From assembly GCA_013396755.1 (NCBI GenBank), contig VWZF01000445.1, positions 1,005,523 through 1,069,522 on the forward strand: a stretch of 64,000 bases of DNA. The letters are read 5' to 3'. A model generated the notes under the pieces. That model did no database searches. It saw nothing but the letters and a program-made list of their open reading frames with translations, and was not told the DNA's origin. Source of the DNA: Sclerurus mexicanus. Lineage: Eukaryota > Chordata > Aves > Passeriformes > Furnariidae. The translations under genes and the position numbers were made by a program. This document shows positions 1 through 13,800 of the stretch, piece after piece (the first letter of the stretch is position 1; each line of letters begins with the position of its first letter).

Positions 1-1740
1 GAAAACATTCTGTTGAGAGTTAATTTGGCTCATTTCATATTTTCCATTCAGCATTTTTCTTCCATTGCTTTTTTTATCACTAGGGCAATTTGCATGACAA
101 TGGGATCTTTCTTGCTTAAGAGATCATCTGCTCCTGTTGCTAATTTCCTACCTGAAGTTGTTATCTTCTGTTTGTGACATCTTAATTATCTCAATCACGA
201 TTAATTGTGATGTCACAAATGGAGGATTATGACTTTGGGTTGGAAATGAGATTGAGAAATTGCAGGAGTTTGTAGAAGCAAAGAGGCCTTTCTTCTTGAA
301 AAATAAAAGAGGAGTGAGAATTACTTTGGTTAAATGGAGGGAGTCCTCCCTCAGCTTCCTTCTCACAGTTGCTGAACAGCTGTTTCTAATTCCTGCTGTC
401 ATAGAAGACCTTGTTGTATTGAGATACTGTGGAGGGGCAGAAGAGGGAAAGGTTATAAGTATGCAGGAGGGGGAATCTTCCCTTGAGTAGTCACCCCCTG
501 AAGCAAGAGGGAAATGGAAGTCGGTGAACCCCTGAGAGGTCAAGGCTCTGCTCACAGAGAGCAGAATGCAGGGTTGGTATGGCTGCAGTTGGTTTAAGGG
601 CCAATTAATTTATTGCATTTCATATCTTGAAGTTTTCATTTGAGTTTTGACATATGAGTTTGAAGAACAAATTTCCAGAAGAGTGCTTTTTGAGGGGTGG
701 AGGGAATTCCAAAGACTTAAGGAGAAATTACATTCATCATCCTGAAAACATGCAGAGTGAAAGCTTAGCGCTACCCTAGTCCACCACGGCTTTAATTTAT
801 TTCACAGATTGTCGTATTTCACATCTTGTTACATAGCCTTATCTTTTTGTATCCTTTTGCTTTTCTTCTGGAAAATTGTTGTCTCCACAGAGATTCTGGG
901 TATAATAAGGCCTGCTGGTGATTTTGTGAGAATATTACTCAGACTGTTTATGCACTCACACCATGATTTACAAAGTGGGAATACTCATCTACAGGTACTA
1001 TCACTTCACACTGGAGTGTTTACACAGATTGTGTATAAATGCTGAGACCAAGTCAAGACTAAACAAGGAAAAAAACCAAAGCTAATGAAAAGTGAAGTGT
1101 CTTATTTTAACACCCTTACTAACATTTGGGAAAGGGAAAAGACTGTAAAGTAAAGGGGCAAAACTAAGATTTGTTCTGCAGTTTTATGGAAAGCGCAGTG
1201 TCTTTCAGAAAAGTATGCACCCATCCTCAGGTGCAAACAGAAGTGGTCCTCAGTGGAAATACACCAGTCTGCACTTGCTGGGACCAAGGTTCTTTCACAT
1301 CTGTGTATCAAATCTATTTTAACAGTTGGATGCGTACCAGCTACTGTGCCATAGGGAAACGGGCCATTTCCTGTCTTCCTTTGGAAAACATTGCAAAAAC
1401 CAGTGTTCCACCATCTGATTAGCACAAACACTGGTAGGGAAAATCAGCTGTTAAGATTTTGCACTCAAACTCATTGCTATAAGTACGCAAAAGCTCTGCA
1501 GGCAACAATAGACCCACTGTGATAATCTGACAACAGAATGTGGACTCTGTGCGTTGTGATCTCGAGCTCACTTGTGGCACCAAGTTTACCTTGTAGGCAA
1601 GTTGGTTTGAAGCTAAATTAGGACACCTCCAGGGAATCATAATAATGCAAAATGGAAACAGAGCAGGGAAAAAAAAAAAGCTGTATGCTGATAAGTGGTT
1701 TTATCTGTCAACACTTTTTTTCTCATTTTCTTTTTCAAAG
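1..1740 (+). other. PHEX intron 12, 3' part
   Basis: This is intron sequence upstream of exon 13. I looked for exon 12 and saw no PHEX-like peptide flanked by splice sites, so exon 12 must lie left of the window. A T-rich tract and CAAAG form the acceptor at 1740. No repeat family was recognised. Confidence 0.6.
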
Positions 1741-1818
1741 GCAAAAGCAGTTATGGCAAAAGTTGGTTACCCTCAGTTTATAATGAATGACACATATATT
1801 AATGAAGACATCAAAACA
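1741..1818 (+). CDS. PHEX: PHEX exon 13
   Basis: The 78-nt exon encodes 26 residues, AKAVMAKVGYPQF to NEDIKT, corresponding to residues 469-494. It starts and ends in phase 0. The acceptor is a long T-rich tract ending CAAAG, and the donor is gtaagt at 1819. It contains a possible N-glycosylation sequon, NDT at residue 484. Confidence 0.93.
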
Positions 1819-4800
1819 GTAAGTGTCAGACCTGCAGCTTTCTTCATTTATATATCGCAGCTATTCTTTGTTCTGTTTCACTGCTGTCTAAAATCAAAGG
1901 TTGTCTTTTGTTTGGCATGCACCTGGAGTTGTGCTTGCCTGGTTATTTTTATTTCATTTTTTAATTGTGTGCCAGTTCTCATGTCTAAATTGTCAGTGCT
2001 GGTGTCCCTAAGTGAGGTTATGAGGCTTGCTGGGAGTAAAATGTGCCTGGGTGCAAAGAACCTTCCTGATACTAAGGATTTTAAAGGTTAAACATGCAAT
2101 GTAATAAATTTTGCATTTAATTATAAAAATGAAACAAGCCAAAACATTTCTTCTCAAAATAATGGTCTTCAAAAACACAACAACATTTTACCTCAGAATA
2201 TCGCAATTTATGATTCCCTATATATTGGCTCTCCAGCCTATGTATTTTATTTATGATTGTTGCTTATAATTGTGCCAAGAGGTCCTAACCAATGCATAGG
2301 CCTATTGTGCTGGATGCTGGACAAAGATACCATGGGGGGACTCCTTTGTGACCCAGTATCTGTTTTGCCTAAGGCAGGAAGGCAAAGGATTAATAATAAT
2401 AATAATGTATTTTACCATTTTTCCAGTTGTGGCATGTATGTCATGTATTGTATTACTGAAAGTCTCAGGCAAAGTAGAATCATAGATTCAATCCCAAAGC
2501 AATAAAACACAAGAGACATAGTCATCTTTGCCAGAGCACAGAAACAAACACTGAACAGAGGCCTAATTTATTGAGAAAACTTTGAAGAGCCATCTCTACC
2601 AGCCTAGTCCTTGTTCATGGGAAGTGTAAGGGGAGATGGTGCTGTGAAGACAGTGTAATGAGACAGAGCATTTGCCCAGAAGAGTGGCAATGTCTGGTGA
2701 AAAATACTTATTAATCATGGTTCCAAACCCATAGTTTACATCTGAAGTGCAACTTTCTCTCAAATCCTTGGATTGTTTTAAACTAATGATAGGGATATCA
2801 TCTGGATTTGTAAACTATTAATTATCCTTTTTTCTTGCATGGTTAGTTGTATTATGTGTGTTATTGCTATTAGATTTGGAAGCTCATGGAAGCACAGACC
2901 CTGTGTCTGTAAATATTTAATGTGAGAAACAGTACAAAAGCAGTGGCAGAACCCTCAGAGGGCACAGACTATGAAGCATTTGTTATAAAACGTAAAGCAA
3001 ACTGAAAAAGCAGACTTTGTTACTTTGTTGGAATTGGTTTTAAAATGCAATTTTAAATATAAAAATAAAAGTAAGTCTACTTCCTCCTGGAAAAGAGGAT
3101 CTCTTAAAATAACAGCTACAGATATGTGCAGTCTCCAATTCACTGTTGGGGGCTCATGATTCCTTCATCACCCTTCTGCACAGGGGAGGGCTTCTCCAGT
3201 GTTCCAGACCCTTGTGTAATTCCGTTCAGCTACTGTTTTTTAACTAAGCTCATAAAATATTTATTCTTCCTACCAAGTATGAAAATTTTACTTGCTTTGA
3301 TAATTGCTAAAAAATTAGGTGATTATCTTGTATAAAATAAAAGTTAGCTTTTTATATCAGCTTTTGTTCCTTTGGACATGCTTTTAAATTGTCTGTGCTT
3401 TATCCACACAGCTGAAGTTTACAGAAAGTGACTATTTTGGCAATGTATTGCAAACTCGCAAATATGCAGCCCAATCTGATTTCTACTGGCTTAGAAAAGA
3501 AGTTCCAAAAACAGAGTGAGTAGACAAAAGGCAAATTTACATACTCTTCTAACAATGTTGTAATTTATATTATTTAATTTATACAACAAATACTATTGTA
3601 TATTAAGTTCTAATAGAATTATATACACAGCAACATATTATGATACAAAAAGCCTATGGGCAAACCCTCCTGTTATTCAGAAACTCCTGTGGATTTTTTT
3701 TATTATTTTTTTTTTTAAGTTCTAGGTATCCCTTTTTGGATGCACAATAGTCATGTTCTTGCAGCTTAAACTTAATGGAAAAAGGGGTAATTGAATCACA
3801 ATTAAAAATGGATTATGTCTCTTGGTCACAGATAGAGTTTGAAATGGTACAGCAGGGATTTATGAAATAAATTTTGTAAGAATGAAAGCATTAGTAAGAG
3901 ATAATGTTATTATTAGTAATACAAATCAGCGTTGTTAGTTACCTGCTGTTAATAGCAATGATACAGAATGAAATATAATTTAATTTACATATGTTATTTT
4001 TATTTATTTGTAAACATGAGAGTGCAGATTGTGTCACAAACTGTCATAAAATACATGAGAGAATCAGTCTATTTTTTTACTGGTGGGTAATCAAATCCTT
4101 AAAATGCAAATTAAAACCTAAGCAGAACTTAATTAGTCTAATCATGCTACTTAGAAATGATTCCTTCTACACACAGACTTTGAAATCAGTGCTGCTGCTT
4201 AGCTCCTGTGGTGGTATTTCCTTAGGACTCCAGAAAGTCTGACTGAAACTGAGCCATACCTTGTTCCAGGGGTGGCTCTAGGTTGTCTGTGAGGCAGGTA
4301 GAGGATGTCAGCAGGACAGGTACAGGCCACTCCTGGTTAGAGTGGTGTAACTTGGCCCCACATCTTCAAGGGGTTATTTATACCTTAATTTTAGTTGTGA
4401 CTTTTACCTTCTTGTCACAGCTTTCTCTGGCATTGCACCGGTTAATCCCAGGGAATGATTTTAGGAATCTTCCTGGATGTCAGGGCGAGATCATGATAGT
4501 ACATTCTCTTCAGAGTAACAGTTCCATGAAAGCAGTGAACTAACATTTGTCACTCTATAGCAATGGTGATGAGCAGCCTCCTCCTCGTGACCAGTGCTGG
4601 GGCAGCACTAATGCAGAGTGTGTAGATTCTTGGCATGATGGGAAAACTCCCCTGTAAGGAAATTAACTGATTGATAGTGCCTGACTCAAGGACTGTAGTC
4701 TGAGAACTGTAGCATGGGTACCCTTAAAAAATGAAGGTTTTATCCAATTGACCACTACCACTGAACAGTTTCACATACTTGTCTTTACTATCTTATTTCC

Positions 4801-7800
4801 AGGACTACAAAACAGCCAGTCTCCTCATCACCTTTGCGGTGCTTTTCTTGTCACCCCTTAGGATACATTCTGGCCTGAGGGATGCCAGTTTGATTTTTGG
4901 TCTTTTTCCTTTGTTAACACAGCTATATGCTCTGCCTTCTGCAGGACTGGAGGTAATCTTCACCTGAGCCCTGGTGGGGAGGAATAATTAGGGTTCCTGC
5001 TGGGAGGTTGTTCTGTCTCTGCAACTGCTCAGTGGTAGAAAAGGGCTCTGAAAGTGGTGTCACTCTATCTGCAGTAAATTTTTAATAATTTATTAAAATA
5101 AACCAATGACTCCCACTCACAAGTCTGAGGCATGGCCTCAGAAACATCAGCCACTTTTTAGCCACTTGCCACTTTTAAACTATCATACTGCAACAGCGGG
5201 GTGGAATGCACCCCCTTTTCATTCCCCCTCTCCCACGTGGTCCCTGAGATGCCCCAGGAAAGAGACACACAGACACCACTGCAAAGGGGAAGCAGAGACA
5301 GAGACTTTATTCACATGGTCAGGGGTATTTATAGGGAAATGGGTATTTTCAGGGGAATTCTAGTCACTGCCAATGAGACTCTAGGGATAACAACCAATGG
5401 GGAAAGGGTTAACTAAGGGCCAATAGGGGGACTTCACATAGTCCTGCAAGAATGAATTCCTGCATACTAGGTTAGGCAGACAAAAGTTTTCTCAAGGGGT
5501 TTTGGGAAGAAGGGTGATTCAGTGAAAAAAGACAAGAACTCCATTTTACAGCACAGTAAAAGCTTCAGTTTTTAAGGCATTTTGACTAGCTTCTTCATTT
5601 CCTTCACAATCCCATTTTTTCCATTTCTGATACTGAAGGTCCACTACCACATCATACTTTACTGCTTTCGGATGCTTTTACATCTCCCTTCCCTTCCCTT
5701 CCCATTTTTTTCCCGTTTTTGTTTTTCTATATTTTACATTTAATAGAATGCCACAGATCTTTTGGTGAAGCTTGGTGCTGTGTTAATAGATAATTACCCT
5801 TGGGATTTCGTTTCTGTTTACTTCATTTCTTCTTTTCCCTACTTTAGTAGCTTTTAACATAGCCTTTATATTTAGAGATAGATATTACAATATCATAAAA
5901 GTTGGGGACTGAAAAAAGATAAATAAGAAAATGAGAGTTTAAGGAAGTAAGTTACCAGCTAGTGAAATAATATTACACCCTAAAAGTAAAATACTCAACA
6001 ATATTATTTCAAACTGGAACCACTTTCCTCAGCATAATCAGCTAAATGGAAAATTGAAATTTCAAAGCACCAGGGAAACCCCATCAGGGGATGGACAGAG
6101 GAGCTGGGGGATACAAAACAGAGGGATTTGATAAGGAGGAATGTGGATATCAAAGTAGAAATGAATTATTTTTGAAATTCAGCAGGTTTTTAATCTAAAA
6201 AGAGAAAAAAAAACCCCAAAACTAGCAGGAATAATTATCATAGTTCTTTGTTCTCTGTTCTGCTCCCTCAGTCCCTCACAGCTATCTGCCTGACAGGAAA
6301 AAGGAGCATGTAGAAAGTCAGATGAGGCATTGCTCAGGGTGTGGATGGGGGACCTACTGGTATCAGAAGGCTGTGACAAGGTATCGGGGTGTTGGCGTTG
6401 CCTGTTTTGCCCATCCCGGGAGCCAGGCTCCCCTGTGGGCACCATGGCTGCGGGAGGAGTAACTTGCTGTCCTCAACACCTGCTTTGGATGCCAGCTGCC
6501 ATCCTCACAGCTGGCTGGAGAGATGGCTGTCATCTTCACAGCTGGCTCTATCAAACAGGAAAAAAGTGCTTAGGTATCAGCAGAGAGATGAACAAAAAGG
6601 GACTTGTGCAAGAGCTGAAGAATATGATGCACAGAACAGCACAGGTTAGACTGAGAGCGGTGAATGGGGAAGGTGAGGCTGGAAGGGGGCTGTGTGGGAG
6701 GATGAGCACCAGGTGTGAGGACAATTATTATAACCCAGCTGAGACACAGCTAGAGCAGAGGGAAGTGAAAGACAGTGCAGGGGAAAGTGATTTCCTTGTG
6801 CAAGGGAGAAAAAAAGGAGAGTTGGGGTTTTAGTTGCATTTGCTTATTCATCTGTGGAGCCTTGCACATTCATACCTACATGTGGATCTGTGTACCAACA
6901 CACATCTGATGCACCTTTTTATCAATGATTGAATCTGTCCTTCTAAACGCTGATATCATACTTGTAAATAACAAGGCATCAGAGGATTTCTTGGGCATAC
7001 CACTTCATTATGATTCATCTCTCTCCTTTGAAGACAGGACATAATCTAAAATTTTTAGACCGGGCCAAATCATTCATTTTCCAGTCAGCTTTTAGTCCTG
7101 GGGATTTAGACATCTGGTATCCCTACAAGAGGATACCAAGGAGGTTTGCTATGAGAGGATTCTTAGGTCTCCTCCAGGATTTATTCATGTTTTCTTGACC
7201 AGACACTGTTGTTGGTAAGCCCTGGCTCTTGGTTTGACTCAAGGGAAGGCAGCTCTGAGAGGTGCTGGGTTGGATGCCATTAAAGACAGTATTAAAGCTC
7301 CTTCTGAAAAAAAGGGAAAAACATTGGGCAGGCTGTTGTCTCTTGGAGAGACACTGCTGGAGGCTCAGGAATTGTGTGGGTGGGACCTACCCTGGAGAGG
7401 AGGGTCTGGAAAGGAGCCTCCTGGAGCCTTGTCCTGGTCTTTGAACCTCATTTTAAGCAGTGAAGTGGCGCTGAAGGCTGGGTCCAGTCTTACCATCCCA
7501 GTTTCTTGCCCAGATAGCAGTCTGGCCTAGGATGCTAATCTTCTGTTTCTATATGCAAAAATGTATAAAACAGATTCACAATGAGAACAGGAAATACACT
7601 TTTGGAAGTCACCTTGAAGGGTACCTCCCATTTAGAAGGTTTTTTTGCAGTACTTTCCTGGGAAAACATTTTCCAGCTTCCAGCAACTTTGTACACCTTT
7701 TCACTTCTAACCAACTTTTGTGTTGTATATTCAGAAGTTAATTTTCTTTATTTATATTACTTTCTTAAAATGTTCTACTTCAGATATTGAAAAGCAAACT

Positions 7801-10800
7801 GAGTGATTTCTTCTAACTCAAAAAGCTGAGAAAACAAATTGCAGATTCACCTGGTGCTTTACAGAATACAATAAAAATAAATAAATAAAACTAATAAACA
7901 AAAAAATAATCATTTTCCTGAAATGTAAATGTTCCCAATCACCTCTCTTCATGCCTGGCAATGTAGCACAGTATACTCTTAACTCAGAAAGGAAGATATC
8001 ATGGAGAAAATTGTAGCCTAAAGAAACCCAAACTAAGAGAGTATCTGCCCCACGTGCTATCTCAGTGTATAATTCTACAAGAGAATTCTCAAAATTGTTG
8101 AGTCTGCAGCCTTAGGTTTTGACTGCTGCAGTAGCTGATAGGTAATGCTACAGGACATCATTCAAAGTTGTCCCTTTTTTACATACTTATAGCAAATGAA
8201 ACAGTGTAAACAATTCTAGAACTTTTATTTGTTTACTTTGTAATTAAGAAGAGCTTGGAATGTGTTATGCTTGTCTTTTTTCCCCCCCATCCTTCTGTCA
8301 GTAGATAAATTGCATGGAAATTGTAACCATACCTAGAGCAAATGCCCAGGCAACTTGACTTCAAACAGGGATAAGAAAGTAATTTCTAAATTTACTTCAC
8401 TTTAAAATTTAACAGCGACAGCTATTTACTATATACCTTCATATTTATTACATACATATGTATTACATACATTATTACATTACATGCATGTTATTAGTTA
8501 AGGTCTGTCACTGAAGGTTCAATCTTTTCAAGGACTCACTGAAGGAGGATGTCAGATGAGAAGTGAAGTTGTTCTGCTAATCTGAGTGGAAACAGTCTCG
8601 ATTATTTCTACTCTTCTGTGGAAAATACTTCCTAAATCTTTTTGAGAGTGGCTCAGAATGGTACAATAAAATGCTGAAATGGAAATGTGCTCCTTGCCAA
8701 GTGTCAAATATGAAATTCATCTGTATATTCTGCTTGTTACTAGAGAACTCTCGTTTTTCCTGACTCCTCAGTAGGGCTCCTGCTCAACCCAACAAGCTTC
8801 ATACAGGGTCACTCTTGAAGCCTTGTTATGAAAGAGCAATTTAGAAAGAGCTTAGTTCAGTTTTGCAGTGACAAAATCAAGGCCGCTCTTGGTCTTTGGC
8901 TCATTCTAAGCTCAGGAAACAGGATGGGCTTTGTTATTGTGGCGGTAGATCATGAAGAAAGAAGCAGTCCCAGGATGGGGATGCTGTGTTATGTCTTAGT
9001 AGCTAGTCTACAAGCTACAAATCTGTGAGTTCATAGGCATGGCAGTATGGCCGGGGGATGGTGTGATGTCCTCCCTCCGTAACTGTGGACCAAATGTCAA
9101 CGGCGTTCACTGTTGCTCTTGGGCAAAATGCCGTGTCCCTGTGGTGACAAGTACATGTGTCACTAGCTCCTTGCTCAACAAAAATGGGTGCAAACTTGTC
9201 CTGCTAGAGAGGTGTTGCTTGTCAATGAAGAGCTCTTTGACAGCTGCTTGTGGGGCTTCTAGTCTTCAACTAGCTGTGGTAAGGCCCCCAGGGCTGCACC
9301 ATCAAAGAGCATGGGGAGAAGAGCAAAGCACATTGGTCTGTTTTGAAGTATCTGTTATCTGTTAGGCCCTTGATCCTCTAACTGGAAATGAGAGGCTAAG
9401 AAGGATTTGCAAAAAGGGAGGATTTGCTGTCCCAGAAGCCTTTTTCATACTTAAAAGTTGCTGTTTGAGAGAACAGAAAGGCTGTTTTAAGTAGAACAAG
9501 CCAACAGGGTGGGGTGGAAGTTGCAACACTATGTGTCTTTGTTCAAACAGTAAATTCTAAATTAAAATGTTGAGTGTTTCAGATGAGTCCTGTTCAGATG
9601 GGTTCTCTCCCTGTAAAAAACAGGGCAATCCTCCAGGTCTACTGCTAAGCCTGGAGAACAGATCCCAGTGCATAACTGGCAGGATTGCATCCTTCAAAAC
9701 AGTTCAGCTAATTGCTGCTGTATACAAACATGGACTTGAAATGTAGTTAATTAAGCCCCATAATTTTTTTCTTTATCCCCTCACTATACACATTCTTCCT
9801 TCAATTTTCCATTATCTCACTACATTACCTCTAACATTTAATCTCGTTATTATGGAGGAAACAACCTCCCCCTGCTCCTCCCATTCACAATCTCCTAATA
9901 AACAAAACAGGCAGAGTTATCTGTGGCAATTAGAGCCTATAATGTGATGGATGCTTAAGATATATGACATAATTCTTTTTGCCTTCATTGCTTAGTTTTT
10001 CTAGTAGATGCATTGTAAAATAAGCTGCTCTGCTTGGAGAATAAGAGAAGCTGTTAAATTTATTGATTAAACCCAAAATGCTGCCATTCTAAAACTCTCC
10101 CTTTTGTTACATGGTTTATGTGAGGACATTAGTTGTCAGAAGAATAGTTAAGACCTGCAGATGACTCATTTGTTTGATGGTGCTCTTTTAAAACACAGAC
10201 TGTGTATATGATTGTCACTGATATCACACATGTTCTTCTTCCTTTGTCTTACTCTTTGTTTTGCAGCTTCTATCTTTGAAAGAAATTTTCCAGAGAAATT
10301 ACATTGCTTTCATGTGACTTTACAAAACTTTTGAGTAATGCATTACTAAAGACATCAGGATGTTCCTGTTTGGAGATTTACTAGAATTGCTTCTAATTTA
10401 TTATGAATTAATCCTAATTCTCATCATCTTTAATTTTACCTAAGTTCTTCCTTGTAAAATCATAAGGTGAAATCTTGGGATTACTGAACTCAGGGTTTCA
10501 TTCGGGGGGATTTGGATCTTGCTGAAGTTGGTTGAGATTTTCCACGCATATGGTTGAAGCCACTGTCAGTATGGATGAGCTTAAGCTAAGGAGATTCTTA
10601 AATTCTATTTGCTGTTCATAGAATCATAGAATATTCTGAGTTGGAAGGGACCCACAAGGATCATCAATCCTATTCAAGTCTAGGTTTTTCTCCGGTATGT
10701 ATGAGAAATCAAACTATGACAAGAAATGCCTGGCAAGAGGTCTATTTGTTTAAGATCACACTGATGGTCATGTTCATTGTGTTGGGTACAGAACATAAAA

Positions 10801-13800
10801 CTGTTCATTTTGAATTTACATTCCCAGAAAGTACCAGCTAATGTTGCCGGCATAAACCTAATTGTTCAAGTAGTTGTTTAGCAACGCCTCTGAAGCCACT
10901 TCACTCGTTTTAAAATGTTCTCTGCCGATGGGGAGTTTCTTCACATGTGGTTGAAAGACATCCCAGAGAGTTTTCACAGCTGCTATCAGTGTTGCAGCCC
11001 CTGCTGAGTGAACTTTGATTCATCAGCATGGCAGAGTTCTCAAGCACAATGGTCACTTAGAAATTAAACAGATTAGGTAAAAGAAAGCTTAAGAATTGCT
11101 CCTGTTGGGCATTCATTGGTTGTACACACATAGTCAGTGAAAAATAGATTTCAATGTTCTAGAAAGTGTAGGTAGCATGTGTTGAAATGGACAAATACTT
11201 AAAATTGCATATATCCTAGGTCCTTAATATTTTTACTTCCTTCTACTGAGTTCAATTTTTGTCTTTGCTCCTTTTATTCATAAAGATGAGTAAGCGTACT
11301 GACAGACGATTTCTTTTGCTCTTACTACAGGTGGTTCACAAGCCCAACTACTGTAAATGCTTTTTATAGTGCATCTACCAACCAGATCAGTGAGTATCTG
11401 ACTTCCGAGCCTGCTTATAAAGTGCCTCTTCGGGAATGTGTCTGTCAAGCTTCAGATAATAGCTGTACCATTTGTGCTGTTTGTGACTGAAAATTGAAAG
11501 TTCAAACCTGGTAATTCAGCTGTGAGACTTAAATGAGAGGATAGTTCTGGAAAATCTAGGGCTCCCAGAAACTGGAACTACTGTTGCTCATTGAGTTACC
11601 CCATGTCAGCTGAGTTGCAGTGACTATGTGTGAGTACTCTGTCCATTGCACATGATAGCTTAAATCACTTTTAGTTTTTCTGTTTTCTGTAACAAAAACA
11701 TGTGTACGTGTACATGCCCAAATATATGGTGATAGCAATTCTGTCCTCTAGTATTGATAGATATGTAAGAATAAATGACTAGAGGAGACTGTGATATAGA
11801 CCAGAAAGCCTAAGAAGGAGCATCCAGTGGATTTGTTCAATACCTTCAAGGACCGCTTCAAGGGGTGGTATCTGTAGCTAACTTAAAATTCTTACCTTTA
11901 TAGTTTGATGAAATTATTTTGTATATACAGTACTATCTATCTTATTCTAATTTTAGTTACTGATTGTTTTTAGATAGCATAAGTTCTGGTGTGGAAACAT
12001 GTAAGGTAAAAGAGTTGAGTTTTTCAAAGGTGTGTATGGATTTTGATGTTCATTTCTGTTTGCTTTAATGGGACTTTGCATTGAAAGCTTCTAATGGCCT
12101 TTAAAATGTTATAGCAGTATTTCTGTCTACAAGTGTTACCTTTACCCTGGCACTTCTGTTTGCCCTTATTAGCTCTGTATGTTGAATGAACCTTCTTGTT
12201 CTGTGGTTTTTGGATCTGGAATCACTTCTGTGATCTTGGTCCCCAGAGACAGGAGTATCAAAAGTTTCTGTGTGACTTCTTTTTCTCCTGGATCTCTTCT
12301 GGTGGCAGAGAGAAGTAGTTTTTGAAAGGCACAAAATTAATATATCACACAGAAGATGTTATAGCAGAGGTTTCAGGCTATCTGAATCTACTGGTATCTG
12401 TTTCTGCCAATTCCTGCAAATAATTTTGCCTTCAAACCACTCACTAAAATTCTTTCGTGTCTAAGTGGCCTCATTTGTAAAGCATGTATTATAATTAGGC
12501 AGTTCTTTTGATTAAAATTAGTTCTAGGTTTAGATAGCTCTGTCTTAATTAGAGGGCTGCCATCGTTAAGCAGTCACATTTTTGTTGATCATTTGAAGGA
12601 GCACTTGAGGCTTCCCTGAGCTGGTCACAGCTCTGAGGTGCCTGGGCAGCACCAGCTACCGCTGCTGCTGAAGATGTCTTGAGTGAATGGAGAGGAAGCC
12701 TAGTCCATGTGAAATGAGAACCATCATTGTTATATCTTCTTTAATATTGTAGTCTTTCAAGTTTCAGCAGTGTTCACCTCTCTCGGCCTCTCTGCCATGG
12801 CACAGTAAAGAAAACTGTAATGAGAGGCTGGAGTCACTGAAAATTTCACACTTGCTGTGTCTAACAGTGTCACAAGGCAGAGAGCTTTCAAACGTCATCC
12901 GTCACTCCTGGGTATAGAGGCAATTTTGTTTTCTATCACACTGCTGACATTGTTCTGCTGGCATGTGACCTGGAAGCTTGGACAGTGCTACTCACAGTCC
13001 TTTTAGGACTGTTTCAAAGAGGAAAAGGATTAAGGTGGCTCTTTCTGGACAAAACTCTCTCCTACCTGAGAGAGAGGTACACATGTAATCATGCCTTAAA
13101 AATGATGTGCAACAGGAGGGAAGATTCAAAGAAAGGCACAGCACAGTCTTCCACTGTTGGCTGGTATGTTTTTACTGGGGAAGAGGCTCTGTGAGATGTG
13201 GGAGGAACATTCTCAGGTTTGAAGTTGCTGATAAATATTTGACACATCACTACTGAGTTCCCATTGATGCTTCTGGGAAAGAACTGCTCTGCTGGAGACT
13301 GAAGTTTGCAAACCTATGCCTATTTGTATTGTGTGATGTATTTGCTGGGTACATCTCACTGGGCAAATCTCACATCTAGCAGTTCCTACCTTACTGCCTT
13401 GAAGCTGTTTTCAGAAGCAATCCATACAAAGTTCAGAGGGACTGATCACACACTACGAAAATTGTAGCATTTTTAAACAGCTAGTTAAACAACAGGAAAA
13501 AAAAAAGGTTCTACTAACCAGAATAATTTGAGCGTGAGAATTAAGCATGAATTCTAGCAAGTTAAAATTGTTACATAGCAAGCCCACAAAGATTTTGAGA
13601 ACCAACTTTCTAGGAGTATAAGAACTAATAATAGAACCTTCTTTCAAATTCACTGAAAAAGGAGAGTATCTAAGGCATAAAAATAAGATAATTCATAGCA
13701 TTGGAAGAGTTTGGAACTTCTAATCGTGGAGCTTTTTCTTAGGAGAGGTAAGTCCCAGAAAGAGTTTAAAATCTAGTGTCAATAGAAGGCACTGTTGAAG

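Larger units (their letters stand above)
3516..11330 (+). other. PHEX intron 14
   Basis: Intron of 7.8 kb. It contains the antisense LTR-like element near 5.2-5.5 kb, a 31-nt tandem duplication near 6.5 kb, a degenerate TTACATA-type AT-rich repeat near 8.45 kb and an antisense CR1 3'-end scrap at 10.62 kb. The rest is unidentified. Open frames inside it, such as 6330-6833, show no recognisable protein. Confidence 0.7.

Noticed and set aside
1..1740. PHEX exon 12
   Set aside because: No segment with PHEX-like peptide and flanking AG/GT in the needed phase was found.
1645..2091. 148-codon open frame covering exon 13
   Set aside because: Only 1741-1818 is conserved PHEX; the rest is read-through into intron past a good gtaagt donor.
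2475..2495. AGAATCATAGATTCAATCCC resembling a CR1 terminus
   Set aside because: Only about a dozen bases match and the GTTGGAAGGGAC block that should follow is missing.
6330..6833. 167-codon open frame on + in intron 14
   Set aside because: It has no family motif, overlaps other open frames on both strands, and includes the local 31-nt duplication.
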